This document shows, piece by piece, positions 44,046 through 51,096 of a stretch of DNA of 64,000 nucleotides (within the stretch, counting starts at the first letter, position 1; each line of letters begins with the position of its first letter). Source of the stretch: Chitinophaga pinensis (GTDB taxonomy: Bacteria; Bacteroidota; Bacteroidia; UBA7662); the NCBI GenBank assembly GCA_945874665.1, contig CAMCHJ010000007.1, forward strand, positions 38,550 to 102,549, given 5' to 3'. The position numbers and the translations under genes were made by a program. Under the pieces are notes generated by a model. That model ran no database searches. It was not told the origin of the DNA and was given only the letters and a program-made list of their open reading frames with translations.

Positions 44046-44402
44046 ATGCAAGCGGCTACACTCCCCACATTTTGGCGCTGGACTGGCTGGTCGATGAAAC
44101 GCCCCCAAGCCCGCAACCTGCAACTGCTGCTCGATACCCATCTGGTAGTGCCAGCGCGCTTCCAGGGCCGCTACCGAGTTGATAAAAAAACACGCTTGCG
44201 ATATACCTATGACCGCAAACTAGAACTCGCCCAAGTGGCTGTGGTGCAAGGTTACCAAACCCTCGGCTACCTGCCCCTGCCCGACGCCCAACTAGTTTAT
44301 GGCTGGCGGCAATCCAAGCTCAAATACAGCTTCCGTATACTCGAAGCAGGCACCACTGCGTTCGGCAACACGGCGCTGCGACTGCGAATAACGATGCCAT
44401 AG
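44046..44402 (+). CDS. Hypothetical 118-aa protein, possibly HIRAN-like
   Basis: A basic protein of unknown family starting one base after the 45-residue ORF. The segment LRYTYDRKLELAQVAVVQGYQTLGYLPLPDAQLV (about residues 53-86) faintly resembles the HIRAN core, in which a DPNAVAV strand is followed by G-x-LGY(V/L)PR; the key Pro and Asn are missing, so this is only a hint. The N-terminus is Trp- and Arg-rich (FWRWTGWSMKRPQARN). No membrane segment. HIRAN domains bind DNA 3' ends, which would suggest nucleic-acid binding. The next gene begins 110 bases later. Confidence 0.55.
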   Translation: MQAATLPTFWRWTGWSMKRPQARNLQLLLDTHLVVPARFQGRYRVDKKTRLRYTYDRKLELAQVAVVQGYQTLGYLPLPDAQLVYGWRQSKLKYSFRILEAGTTAFGNTALRLRITMP

Positions 44403-44512
44403 GCAGAGGAACGGCTTGTTCGGCTCGCATTGCAGATTTGATCGGGACGAATTTTGCATGTTTGCTACAGACTTCGTTTGCGAATGTGACTTACGGCAGC
44501 GTACTTTGTGAC

Positions 44513-44953
44513 ATGGCTACCATTTCAACCAGCAGTGCACCGAATCCGGTGGGACTGTATCCGCACGCGCGACGCGCTGGTAATTTATTGTTCCTATCGG
44601 GCATTGGTCCCCGTGCCGCTGGCACCGATGCCAACGACCCACAGGTACCGGGCTTGCAGTTAGACAAAAACGGGAATTTCGAAGCCTTCGATTTTGAAGC
44701 GCAAGTGCACCAGGTGCTCGCCAATGTAAAAGCCGTGCTTGAAGCGAGCGGCGCTCGCATGGAAGACCTTGTAGACATCACTGTGTACCTCACCGATATG
44801 AAGCGCGATTTTAAAACCTTTAACCGCGTGTATGCCGAGTATTTTAGGGAAATGGAGCCCAAGCCGTGTCGTACTACAGTAGAAGTTGGTGCCCTGCCCA
44901 CCGCCATTGCCATTGAGCTCAAGTGCATGGCCGTTATCCCCGAAATATTATGA
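44513..44953 (+). CDS. RidA-family protein, probable 2-aminomuconate deaminase
   Basis: About 146 residues of the YjgF/YER057c/UK114 fold. YPHARRAGNLLFLSGIGPR at the start and ASGARMEDLVDITVYLTDM with FNRVYAEYFREMEPKPCRTTVEV in the second half fit the RidA family, and the N-terminal stretch resembles 2-aminomuconate deaminases more than housekeeping RidA. That enzyme releases ammonia from 2-aminomuconate, the product of the ALDH encoded nearby. The Arg of the RidA active site is in PCRTTVEV. The ORF track extends upstream to a TTG; the ATG at 44513 is the natural family start. Its TGA overlaps the next ATG by four bases. Confidence 0.8.
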   Translation: MATISTSSAPNPVGLYPHARRAGNLLFLSGIGPRAAGTDANDPQVPGLQLDKNGNFEAFDFEAQVHQVLANVKAVLEASGARMEDLVDITVYLTDMKRDFKTFNRVYAEYFREMEPKPCRTTVEVGALPTAIAIELKCMAVIPEIL

Positions 44954-45225
44954 GCGCAAATACCGAACAAGCGGGCAAAGCTGTAAAAAAGTCTACGCAT
45001 GACGCTGCAAACAAAGCAGCCATCGAAACTGCTACCAAATCAGAAGCGAATACCCTCCTTCACTTTGTACTTGGGTTAGCCCTTGGCGGCGGCTTGGTAG
45101 CAGGCATGCAAGCCCGCCTCTGGTGGCTCGAACTGTTGTGCTTGGCTGGCGTGCTGCTGTACGTTTTTCTCCGCTCGGGCATCACCAAAAGCATGCAAAA
45201 GAGGGCTGCTGAGCGTAAATCGTAG
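44950..45225 (+). CDS. Small two-helix membrane protein, unknown function
   Basis: About 91 residues. A charged, Ala/Lys-rich N-terminal half (AGKAVKKSTHDAANKAAIETATKSEAN) is followed by two hydrophobic helices, LLHFVLGLALGGGLVAGM and LWWLELLCLAGVLLYVFL, and a basic tail. The ATG overlaps the RidA stop (ATGA), so it is co-translated with it. The ORF track start at 44923 lies inside RidA and is less likely. I do not recognise the family. Confidence 0.7.
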   Translation: MSANTEQAGKAVKKSTHDAANKAAIETATKSEANTLLHFVLGLALGGGLVAGMQARLWWLELLCLAGVLLYVFLRSGITKSMQKRAAERKS

Positions 45226-45357
45226 TGAATCTTGTATTTGAAGCCCGTTTTTTTTTTGAAATGAAGCTTATTTCAGACCCCGTTTGAGCCGCAAATCGAA
45301 AATTTTTAAGCTGTCATCTAGCAAAAATTCCTCACAAAAGTTGCGCTGATGGCGCCT

Positions 45358-46344
45358 TCAAAGCTTGTGCTTCCGATTCTCCATCAATAAAGGCAAGGTC
45401 CACTCGAGCTGCCGCTCAAACAACTGCGAACGCACTGGGCAATCGGTTTGCACACATAGGCTGCAGCTGCTGGGCAAACAAGGATCTACGTGGATGAAAA
45501 ACTCTACCCGTTGTCCAAACTCCGACGCCACCAGCGCATCTACCAGCTGAATTTCGTCGTGCGCCTGTTGCACATCGTAATAACACGGCAAGGTCATGTG
45601 ACCATCTACATGCAGCATGCGACCGTATTTAATGAGCCGCAGGTTGTGGAAGTCGATCCAGTCGGGACGGCGCTGCGCCTGCAACACCACGGCAAAGCGC
45701 TTGATGAGTGCCTCATCGGCTTCGTCCATCATGCCTGCCACGCTGGGTTGTAAAATGCGGTAACTGGTGTACATTAAAAACACACCAAAGCCAGCCGCCA
45801 CCAAACTATCGAGCCAAAACCAATTGGTAAGCAGCACCAAGCCTAGTCCGAGCACCATCGCTAAAGTACTCCAAGCATCGGTTTGAAGGTGCCTTCCCCC
45901 CGCTAAAAGGGGCAGAGAATTGGCTATTTTTCCCTTTCGTAAGGCCAAACTGCCTAAAATATAATTGGCGAGTCCCGCTGCCGCAGTGATGGCCAAACCC
46001 AAGTCGAGCGACTGCAGCGGCTGTGGCGACCAGAGGTTGTAAAGCGATTTGCCGCCAATGATCAGGCCTGCCAGTCCGAGCAAGGCGCCCTCCACCCCTG
46101 CGGCCAAAAACTCTACTTTGCCATGGCCATAAGGATGGTTTAAGTCGCGCGGGCGTTGACTCAGCACCAAACTGTACCAAGTAAAAGCGCCGGCCAGCAC
46201 ATTTACCACACTTTCGCCCGCATCGCTGAGGATGGTATTGGAACCTGTTAGTTGCCAAGCGAGTAATTTGAGTGCTAAAAGCAGGGTGCCAATCACCACC
46301 AACCAACGTTGGAATCGAATTTCGTCGCTGTGAGAGGCTTGCAT
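45358..46344 (-). CDS. Cation diffusion facilitator transporter with C-terminal Cys cluster
   Basis: A 328-residue CDF protein with six hydrophobic segments and a cytoplasmic tail. The metal-binding site in helix 2 is ILSDAGESVVNVL and that of helix 5 is HLQTDAWSTLAMV, giving the pairs of acidic/His residues typical of the family. After the ferredoxin-like cytoplasmic domain (YDVQQAHDEIQLVDALV) comes a tail HVDPCLPSSCSLCVQTDCPVR with cysteines at about 289, 294, 297 and 302, which may sense or bind metal. Likely substrates are Zn, Fe or Mn. Monocistronic; TACTTTTA lies four bases before the ATG. Confidence 0.88.
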   Translation of the reverse strand: MQASHSDEIRFQRWLVVIGTLLLALKLLAWQLTGSNTILSDAGESVVNVLAGAFTWYSLVLSQRPRDLNHPYGHGKVEFLAAGVEGALLGLAGLIIGGKSLYNLWSPQPLQSLDLGLAITAAAGLANYILGSLALRKGKIANSLPLLAGGRHLQTDAWSTLAMVLGLGLVLLTNWFWLDSLVAAGFGVFLMYTSYRILQPSVAGMMDEADEALIKRFAVVLQAQRRPDWIDFHNLRLIKYGRMLHVDGHMTLPCYYDVQQAHDEIQLVDALVASEFGQRVEFFIHVDPCLPSSCSLCVQTDCPVRSQLFERQLEWTLPLLMENRKHKL

Positions 46345-46657
46345 GGAGTAAAAGTAGGCAATAAAGGCGGTCGGCTGTCACCCTCCTTCAGGAGCCTGTG
46401 TAAATTGAATCAAATAGTGCGTGCTCGGGCACTCTATAGCGACCCCAAATAGCACCCCACATTTATGTTTGCACAACCCCGCTAAAGTAATTCAAAACCA
46501 AATAAGCCAATCATTGGTGTTCGGATACTTCTTTTACCCCCCTATGACCTTGTAATTAGAACTGGGCGGAGGAGGCACTACTCGTATTCACCGCAAAAAA
46601 TGCGGTAAAAACCTACTTATTCACCGCACATCGACGCTTAAACTGCGCTCGTCAGTC
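46345..46657. other. Gene-free 313-base gap
   Basis: Between two minus-strand genes. It contains the TACTTTTA element of the CDF gene (46349-46356), two copies of TTCACCGCA and a small hairpin ACCGCA-aaaaa-TGCGGT at 46590-46606 that is followed by A, not T, in the direction of the ALDH transcript's complement. No ORF with coding character. Confidence 0.5.
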
Positions 46658-48103
46658 TCAATACTTTATACAAACGTTGGTAGCCTCGGTAAAAAACTTC
46701 AGCGCCTCCCAGCCCCCTTCCCTGCCCACGCCCGAAGCCTTGGCACCTCCAAAAGGCGTACGCAAATCGCGCAGCAACCAGCAATTTACCCAAACAATGC
46801 CAAATTTGAGCTTGGCACTGAGGCGGTGGGCGCGCCCCACATGACTGGTCCATAAACCCGCCGCCAGTCCATACGCCGTATCGTTTGCTATGTGCAGCGC
46901 CTCCGATTCGGTATCGAAGGGAATGAGGGTTACTACGGGACCAAAAATCTCTTCTTGATTGGTGCGGCAACTGTTCGCAAGTCCTTCAATAACGGTAGGC
47001 CTGATGAACCAGCCCTTTGCACAGCGACCCCCAGGCTGCACGGCATGGCCTCCCGTAAGGATGCGGCCGCCTTCTTCTTGCGCCAAGGCAATGTACGACA
47101 TCACCTTATTGAAGTGCTGCTCCGAGGCAATGGCGCCTAAATCATTGCCTTCTTCGGTAGGGTCACCTACCTTTAAAGCCGTTACCCGCGCTATAAAATC
47201 AGCACGGAAACGGTCGTAAATGCTTCTTTCAATCAAAATCCGGGAGCCACACAAACAAATCTCGCCCTGATTAGTAAAAGCCGACCGTACCGCTGTGCTC
47301 AGCGCCAATTCGTAATCGGCATCGGCAAAAATAAGGGTGGGGTTTTTGCCTCCCAGCTCTAGCGACAGCTTCTTAAACAGCGGTGCCGCCTGGCTGGCAA
47401 TGGTGGCGCCCGTAAGTGTGCCACCGGTAAAACTGATGGCCTGCACATCGGGATGGATATTGAGCGAATTGCCAATGTTGGCACCTAATCCATGTAAAAT
47501 ATTGAGCACGCCGGCTGGCATACCTGCCTCGATGCATAGTTGGCTGAGCAAAAAAGCAGTCATCGGCGTTATCTCCGAAGGTTTGGCGACCACAGTATTA
47601 CCCGCCGCGAGGGCCGGTGCAATCTTCCATGTAAACAAATACAATGGTAAATTCCAAGGCGAAATGCAAGCCACTACCCCCAGCGGCTGGCGCAAGGTGT
47701 AATTGATGGCCGTGCCGTCGGTGCTGTGCGACTCCGAAGCCGCATGCTGGATAGCCGAGGCAAAAAAGCGGAAATTATCAACCGCACGGGGAATATCCAT
47801 GCGCATGGCGAGGGCCACCGGCTTGCCTTGGTCGCGACTCTCAGCCTGCGCCAATTCCGGCAACCGGGCCTCCATGAGGTCGGCTACCTTGTTGAGGATG
47901 GCCGCGCGTTGGGCCACAGGCATGGCCGACCAAACTGGAAAGGCTTCCTTGGCAGCCGCCACCGCCACTTCCACATCCATAGCGCTGGAATCGGGCAAAC
48001 TGCCGTACACCTTGCCGGTGGCTGGCTCATAGTTGGGGAGACTTTGTCCCGATAAAGCCGGCTGCAGCTGGCCATTGATGTAGTTTTGTATGTGAAGAAG
48101 CAT
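46658..48103 (-). CDS. 2-aminomuconate-6-semialdehyde dehydrogenase (ALDH8A1-like)
   Basis: About 481 residues, an NAD-dependent aldehyde dehydrogenase. The catalytic Cys is in FTNQGEICLCGSR, the general base Glu in LSLELGGKNP and the oxyanion Asn in ISPWNLPLY. Long stretches such as AQAESRDQGK, MDIPRAVDNFRFFAS and NCWLLRDLRTPFGG match human ALDH8A1 and bacterial AmnC-like enzymes, which oxidise 2-aminomuconate semialdehyde in kynurenine breakdown; related 2-hydroxymuconic semialdehyde dehydrogenases are the main alternative. The ORF track starts 12 codons earlier; the ATG giving MLLHIQNYING is the family start. It lies 10 bases after the SDR gene, in one probable operon. Confidence 0.88.
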   Translation of the reverse strand: MLLHIQNYINGQLQPALSGQSLPNYEPATGKVYGSLPDSSAMDVEVAVAAAKEAFPVWSAMPVAQRAAILNKVADLMEARLPELAQAESRDQGKPVALAMRMDIPRAVDNFRFFASAIQHAASESHSTDGTAINYTLRQPLGVVACISPWNLPLYLFTWKIAPALAAGNTVVAKPSEITPMTAFLLSQLCIEAGMPAGVLNILHGLGANIGNSLNIHPDVQAISFTGGTLTGATIASQAAPLFKKLSLELGGKNPTLIFADADYELALSTAVRSAFTNQGEICLCGSRILIERSIYDRFRADFIARVTALKVGDPTEEGNDLGAIASEQHFNKVMSYIALAQEEGGRILTGGHAVQPGGRCAKGWFIRPTVIEGLANSCRTNQEEIFGPVVTLIPFDTESEALHIANDTAYGLAAGLWTSHVGRAHRLSAKLKFGIVWVNCWLLRDLRTPFGGAKASGVGREGGWEALKFFTEATNVCIKY

Positions 48104-48113
48104 GGCGGTAGGA

Positions 48114-48905
48114 TTAAAGATTTCCAGTGCGGCCCCCATCTACCGGCAGGTTAATGCCGTTGATATAAGCAGCGGCGGGACTCGCCAAAAAGGCAATGGC
48201 TGAACCAATTTCGTGGGCTTCGCCGAAGCGGCCGGCGGGAATTTCGGCTAGCATTTCCGCGGCCACATCAGAAACCTCATGGCCAGTTTTGGCAGCCTTG
48301 TTTTCAATGATGTTTTCTAAGCGCAAAGTGCGCGTAGCACCCGGAAGGACATTGTTTACAGTGATGCCGTCTATGGCCACCTCCAACGAGAGCGTTTTGG
48401 CCCAGTTGGCCACAGCGGCGCGGATGGTATTGCTCACGCCCAAACCTTTGAGCGGTTGCTTCACAGAGGTAGAAATAACGTTGATGATGCGGCCATAGCC
48501 CGCGTTTCGCATTCCTGGAAGCAGTTTTTGTACCAGAATGTGGTTGGCGAGCAGGTGACTGTTAAAGGCTGCGGTAAATTCTTGCGCCTTGGCGTTTTGG
48601 ATGGGCCCGGCAGGCGGTCCACCCGTATTATTGACCAAAATATGCGCCACATGGCCCACATCTACCCAGCTTTGGAGTACAAGTTCAAGCATGCGGAGGT
48701 CTTGAAAATCGGCAGCAATCCAGCTGTGCTCTTGCTGCGCTGGTCGCGGCAAGGCGCTGGCTACTTCAATGAGCTTATCGGGATTGCGGGCCATCAGCAC
48801 CACCGTGGCGCCCATGCTGGCGAGCAGTTCGGCGGCAGCTTTGCCAATGCCTTGGGTGCTGCCACAAACGAGGGCAGTTTTTCCAGTTAAATCAAGTTGT
48901 AGCAT
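48114..48905 (-). CDS. SDR-family oxidoreductase with non-canonical active site
   Basis: About 263 residues. The Rossmann motif TALVCGSTQGIGKAAA and VNNTGG are normal for classical SDRs. The catalytic Ser is in ISTSVKQP, but the YxxxK motif is replaced: the sequence there reads GVSNTIRAAVANWAK, with no Tyr and Arg in place of Lys. This fits an atypical SDR subgroup with SN-x-x-R, some of which sit beside kynurenine genes in Bacteroidota (my recollection). The reaction is unknown. The ORF track start at 49010 runs into nth; the ATG at 48905, giving MLQLDLTGKTALV, is right for the family. It overlaps the end of nth by 14 bases. Confidence 0.85.
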   Translation of the reverse strand: MLQLDLTGKTALVCGSTQGIGKAAAELLASMGATVVLMARNPDKLIEVASALPRPAQQEHSWIAADFQDLRMLELVLQSWVDVGHVAHILVNNTGGPPAGPIQNAKAQEFTAAFNSHLLANHILVQKLLPGMRNAGYGRIINVISTSVKQPLKGLGVSNTIRAAVANWAKTLSLEVAIDGITVNNVLPGATRTLRLENIIENKAAKTGHEVSDVAAEMLAEIPAGRFGEAHEIGSAIAFLASPAAAYINGINLPVDGGRTGNL

Positions 48906-49569
48906 CTTTTTTTGCTTTGAGCGCCAAACGACGCTGTTGTTTTTCGTAAAAAGCACACACTTCCTGCAGGGCGCAGTCGGCACATTTAGGCGTTCGGGCC
49001 ACGCACACATACCTGCCGTGCAATATAAGCCAATGGTGTGCGCGGGAGATCAGCATTTCGGGGAGGTATTTTACGAGCTGCTTTTCAGTTTCTAGGGGGG
49101 TACGCGACTTTTGGGTGAGTCCAAGCCGTGCCGACACCCGAAACACATGCGTATCAACCGCCATGGCGGGCTTGTCGAAGATCACCGAGGCGATGACATT
49201 GGCGGTTTTGCGCCCCACACCCGGCAATTTCACCAGCTCGTTGATTTCGGAAGGCACTTGGTCTTTGAACTCGTGGTGCAACATCTGCCCCAAGCCTACC
49301 AAATGTTTCGCCTTGTTATTTGGATAAGAAATGCTGCGGATGTAGCTAAAAACCTCGTCTACACTGGCCTCCGACAGCGCTTGTGCATCGGGAAACCGCT
49401 CGAAAAAGCGCGGCGTGGTGAGGTTCACCCGTTTGTCGGTGCACTGCGCACTCAGCACCACGGCCACCAACAGCTCATAAGGATTGCCGTAAAACAATTC
49501 CGTTTCTGCCTCCGGCGCTGTGCGGAGAAAATGGTCGATCACAAATTGGTAGCGTTCTTTGCGGCGCAT
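48892..49569 (-). CDS. nth: Endonuclease III
   Basis: A 225-residue DNA glycosylase/AP lyase for oxidised pyrimidines. The helix-hairpin-helix LVKLPGVGRKTANVIAS contains the catalytic Lys, followed by MAVDTHVFRVSARLGL with the catalytic Asp. The C-terminal 4Fe-4S ligands are CVARTPKCADCALQEVC. An extended C-terminal tail rich in Lys follows. It heads a likely nth-SDR-ALDH transcript and has a -7 element seven bases before its ATG. Confidence 0.95.
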   Translation of the reverse strand: MRRKERYQFVIDHFLRTAPEAETELFYGNPYELLVAVVLSAQCTDKRVNLTTPRFFERFPDAQALSEASVDEVFSYIRSISYPNNKAKHLVGLGQMLHHEFKDQVPSEINELVKLPGVGRKTANVIASVIFDKPAMAVDTHVFRVSARLGLTQKSRTPLETEKQLVKYLPEMLISRAHHWLILHGRYVCVARTPKCADCALQEVCAFYEKQQRRLALKAKKDATT

Positions 49570-49576
49570 AAGTGCT

Positions 49577-49584
49577 CGAAATTA
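49577..49584 (-). promoter_or_regulatory. -7 element TAATTTCG, 7 nt before nth
   Basis: TAnnTTCG on the minus strand; presumed promoter of nth-SDR-ALDH. Confidence 0.5.
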
Positions 49585-49756
49585 CACAGAAATCAGTGAA
49601 AAGTGGGCAGCAAAAAAGCAGTTGCATGCACAAGGAATTTCAACCCGCACCAAGTACCGCGCATGGTCACGCAACCAACACCTGTCCAAATTCCTGATAG
49701 CCATCCCCCAACCCATAAAATGGCGCTGGAGGTAGGACCAAATACTTAACGATCAA

Positions 49757-49975
49757 TCAAACGCTCGCCGCGTAATCGAGCAATTGTTGCAGTCGCATTT
49801 TACTTGGTTCGAGGAGCGGGGCATTTAAAGCACCAATGATTTCGGCATATTCAGAGTAATCCTGCTGTAAATCGGTATCGCTAATGAGCAGGTGCTCGAA
49901 TTGATTGCGATCCACCGGTGGTAGTTCATTAAAAAGATGCAGGAAAAGGAGATTGTTGGTAGAGCTTTGCGCCAT
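49757..49975 (-). CDS. Small hypothetical protein, 72 aa
   Basis: An acidic protein, MAQSSTNNLLFLHLFNELPPVDRNQF..., with Leu-rich helices and no membrane segment or Cys. It looks like the short Bacteroidota proteins of unknown role that carry a DxxLxxxYxEYxxIIxALN pattern. No promoter motif is clear. The 187 bases between it and nth show nothing. Confidence 0.55.
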   Translation of the reverse strand: MAQSSTNNLLFLHLFNELPPVDRNQFEHLLISDTDLQQDYSEYAEIIGALNAPLLEPSKMRLQQLLDYAASV

Positions 49976-50109
49976 AGAATGAATTTGCTTCTTAAACGGA
50001 TGAAAGGGAGGCCTATTGCGGAAGTCGGAAATAAATTAATCCATGTACAGTCAGCATTTTGCAAGTGTGGATTTCGGCACCAAAAACACAACGGCAGTAG
50101 ATTTATGAT

Positions 50110-50117
50110 TATTTTTG
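50110..50117 (+). promoter_or_regulatory. -7 element TATTTTTG, 16 nt before the antiporter gene
   Basis: Perfect TAnnTTTG with spacing 16. Confidence 0.5.
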
Positions 50118-50133
50118 CGCGCTAATAAAAAAA

Positions 50134-51096
50134 ATGATACAGGTTTTAATGTTGATAGCCGGACTGGCCATGCTAGTAAAAGGCTCAGATTGGTTGGTGC
50201 AAGGGGCCTCGGGGCTGGCCAAAAAGTACAATGTACCAAATATCGTGATTGGACTCACTATTGTTTCGTTTGGCACCTCGATGCCAGAGATGCTGGTGAG
50301 CCTGCTTTCGAGCTTCAGAGGCAGTTCCGATATCGCCCTTGGCAATGTGCTGGGCTCAAATACGGCGAATGTTCTTCTCATTTTAGGACTGTCGGCCCTC
50401 ATTTTTCCACTCACCGTACAGCGTAAGACCACTTGGGTTGAAATACCAGTTTCGTTGTTGGCGGCTGTATTACTAGGCGTTTTAGCCCACTTTGGCTTCG
50501 AAAGCACCGTAGACCAAAAAATGATTGGTCGCGGCGACGGCATCATCCTCCTCATTTGTTTCGCTGGCTTCATGTGGTACATTTTCCACCTCGTAAAAAC
50601 AGGTAAAGATGTTGCTATGGAGCTTGATGGATTTGTACCCATGCCCCTCCGTAAAACCGTAATATTTATTCTTGTAGGGGTGGCTGCATTGACTTGGGGA
50701 GGACAGCTTTTTGTGGACAATGCCATCTTTTTAGCCAAAAGTTGGGGAGTCAGCGAGGCCTTGATTGGTTTAACAATCGTTGCCGTAGGAACTTCCTTGC
50801 CCGAATTATTTACCTCCGCCATTGCTGCTTACAAAAAACAAACGGATATCGCCGTGGGCAATGTAGTCGGCTCTAATATCTTTAATATCCTGTGGATTTT
50901 AGGCCTTAGCGCTACTATCAAGCCGCTGCGTTTTAATACTTCCACCAACTCCGATATCGCTGCCGTGATTGCCAGCTCGCTACTGCTGTTTGCGGTGATG
51001 TTTTTAGGCAAAAAGCACACGGTGGGGCGGTGGAAAGGATTGCTGTTTGTACTCCTATATATTGCTTACACCTGGTACTTGGTTCAACGTGGCTAA
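50134..51096 (+). CDS. Calcium/sodium antiporter (CaCA family, YrbG-like)
   Basis: A 320-residue inner membrane antiporter of about ten helices with the internal duplication of the CaCA family. The two alpha-repeats are VSFGTSMPEMLVSLLSSFRG...GNVLGSNTANVLLILG and VAVGTSLPELFTSAIAAYKK...GNVVGSNIFNILWILG, holding the ion-coordinating Glu, Ser and Asn. It exchanges Ca2+ for Na+. Its TAA is immediately followed by the dxs ATG with no gap. Confidence 0.92.
   Translation: MIQVLMLIAGLAMLVKGSDWLVQGASGLAKKYNVPNIVIGLTIVSFGTSMPEMLVSLLSSFRGSSDIALGNVLGSNTANVLLILGLSALIFPLTVQRKTTWVEIPVSLLAAVLLGVLAHFGFESTVDQKMIGRGDGIILLICFAGFMWYIFHLVKTGKDVAMELDGFVPMPLRKTVIFILVGVAALTWGGQLFVDNAIFLAKSWGVSEALIGLTIVAVGTSLPELFTSAIAAYKKQTDIAVGNVVGSNIFNILWILGLSATIKPLRFNTSTNSDIAAVIASSLLLFAVMFLGKKHTVGRWKGLLFVLLYIAYTWYLVQRG

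Noticed and set aside
44438-44512. 25-residue N-terminal extension of the RidA protein
   Set aside because: Would start at TTG and adds residues that do not belong to the RidA fold; the ATG at 44513 is the family start.
46590-46606. Hairpin ACCGCA-aaaaa-TGCGGT as terminator of the ALDH transcript
   Set aside because: On the relevant (minus) strand no T run follows the stem, so it does not have the form of an intrinsic terminator.
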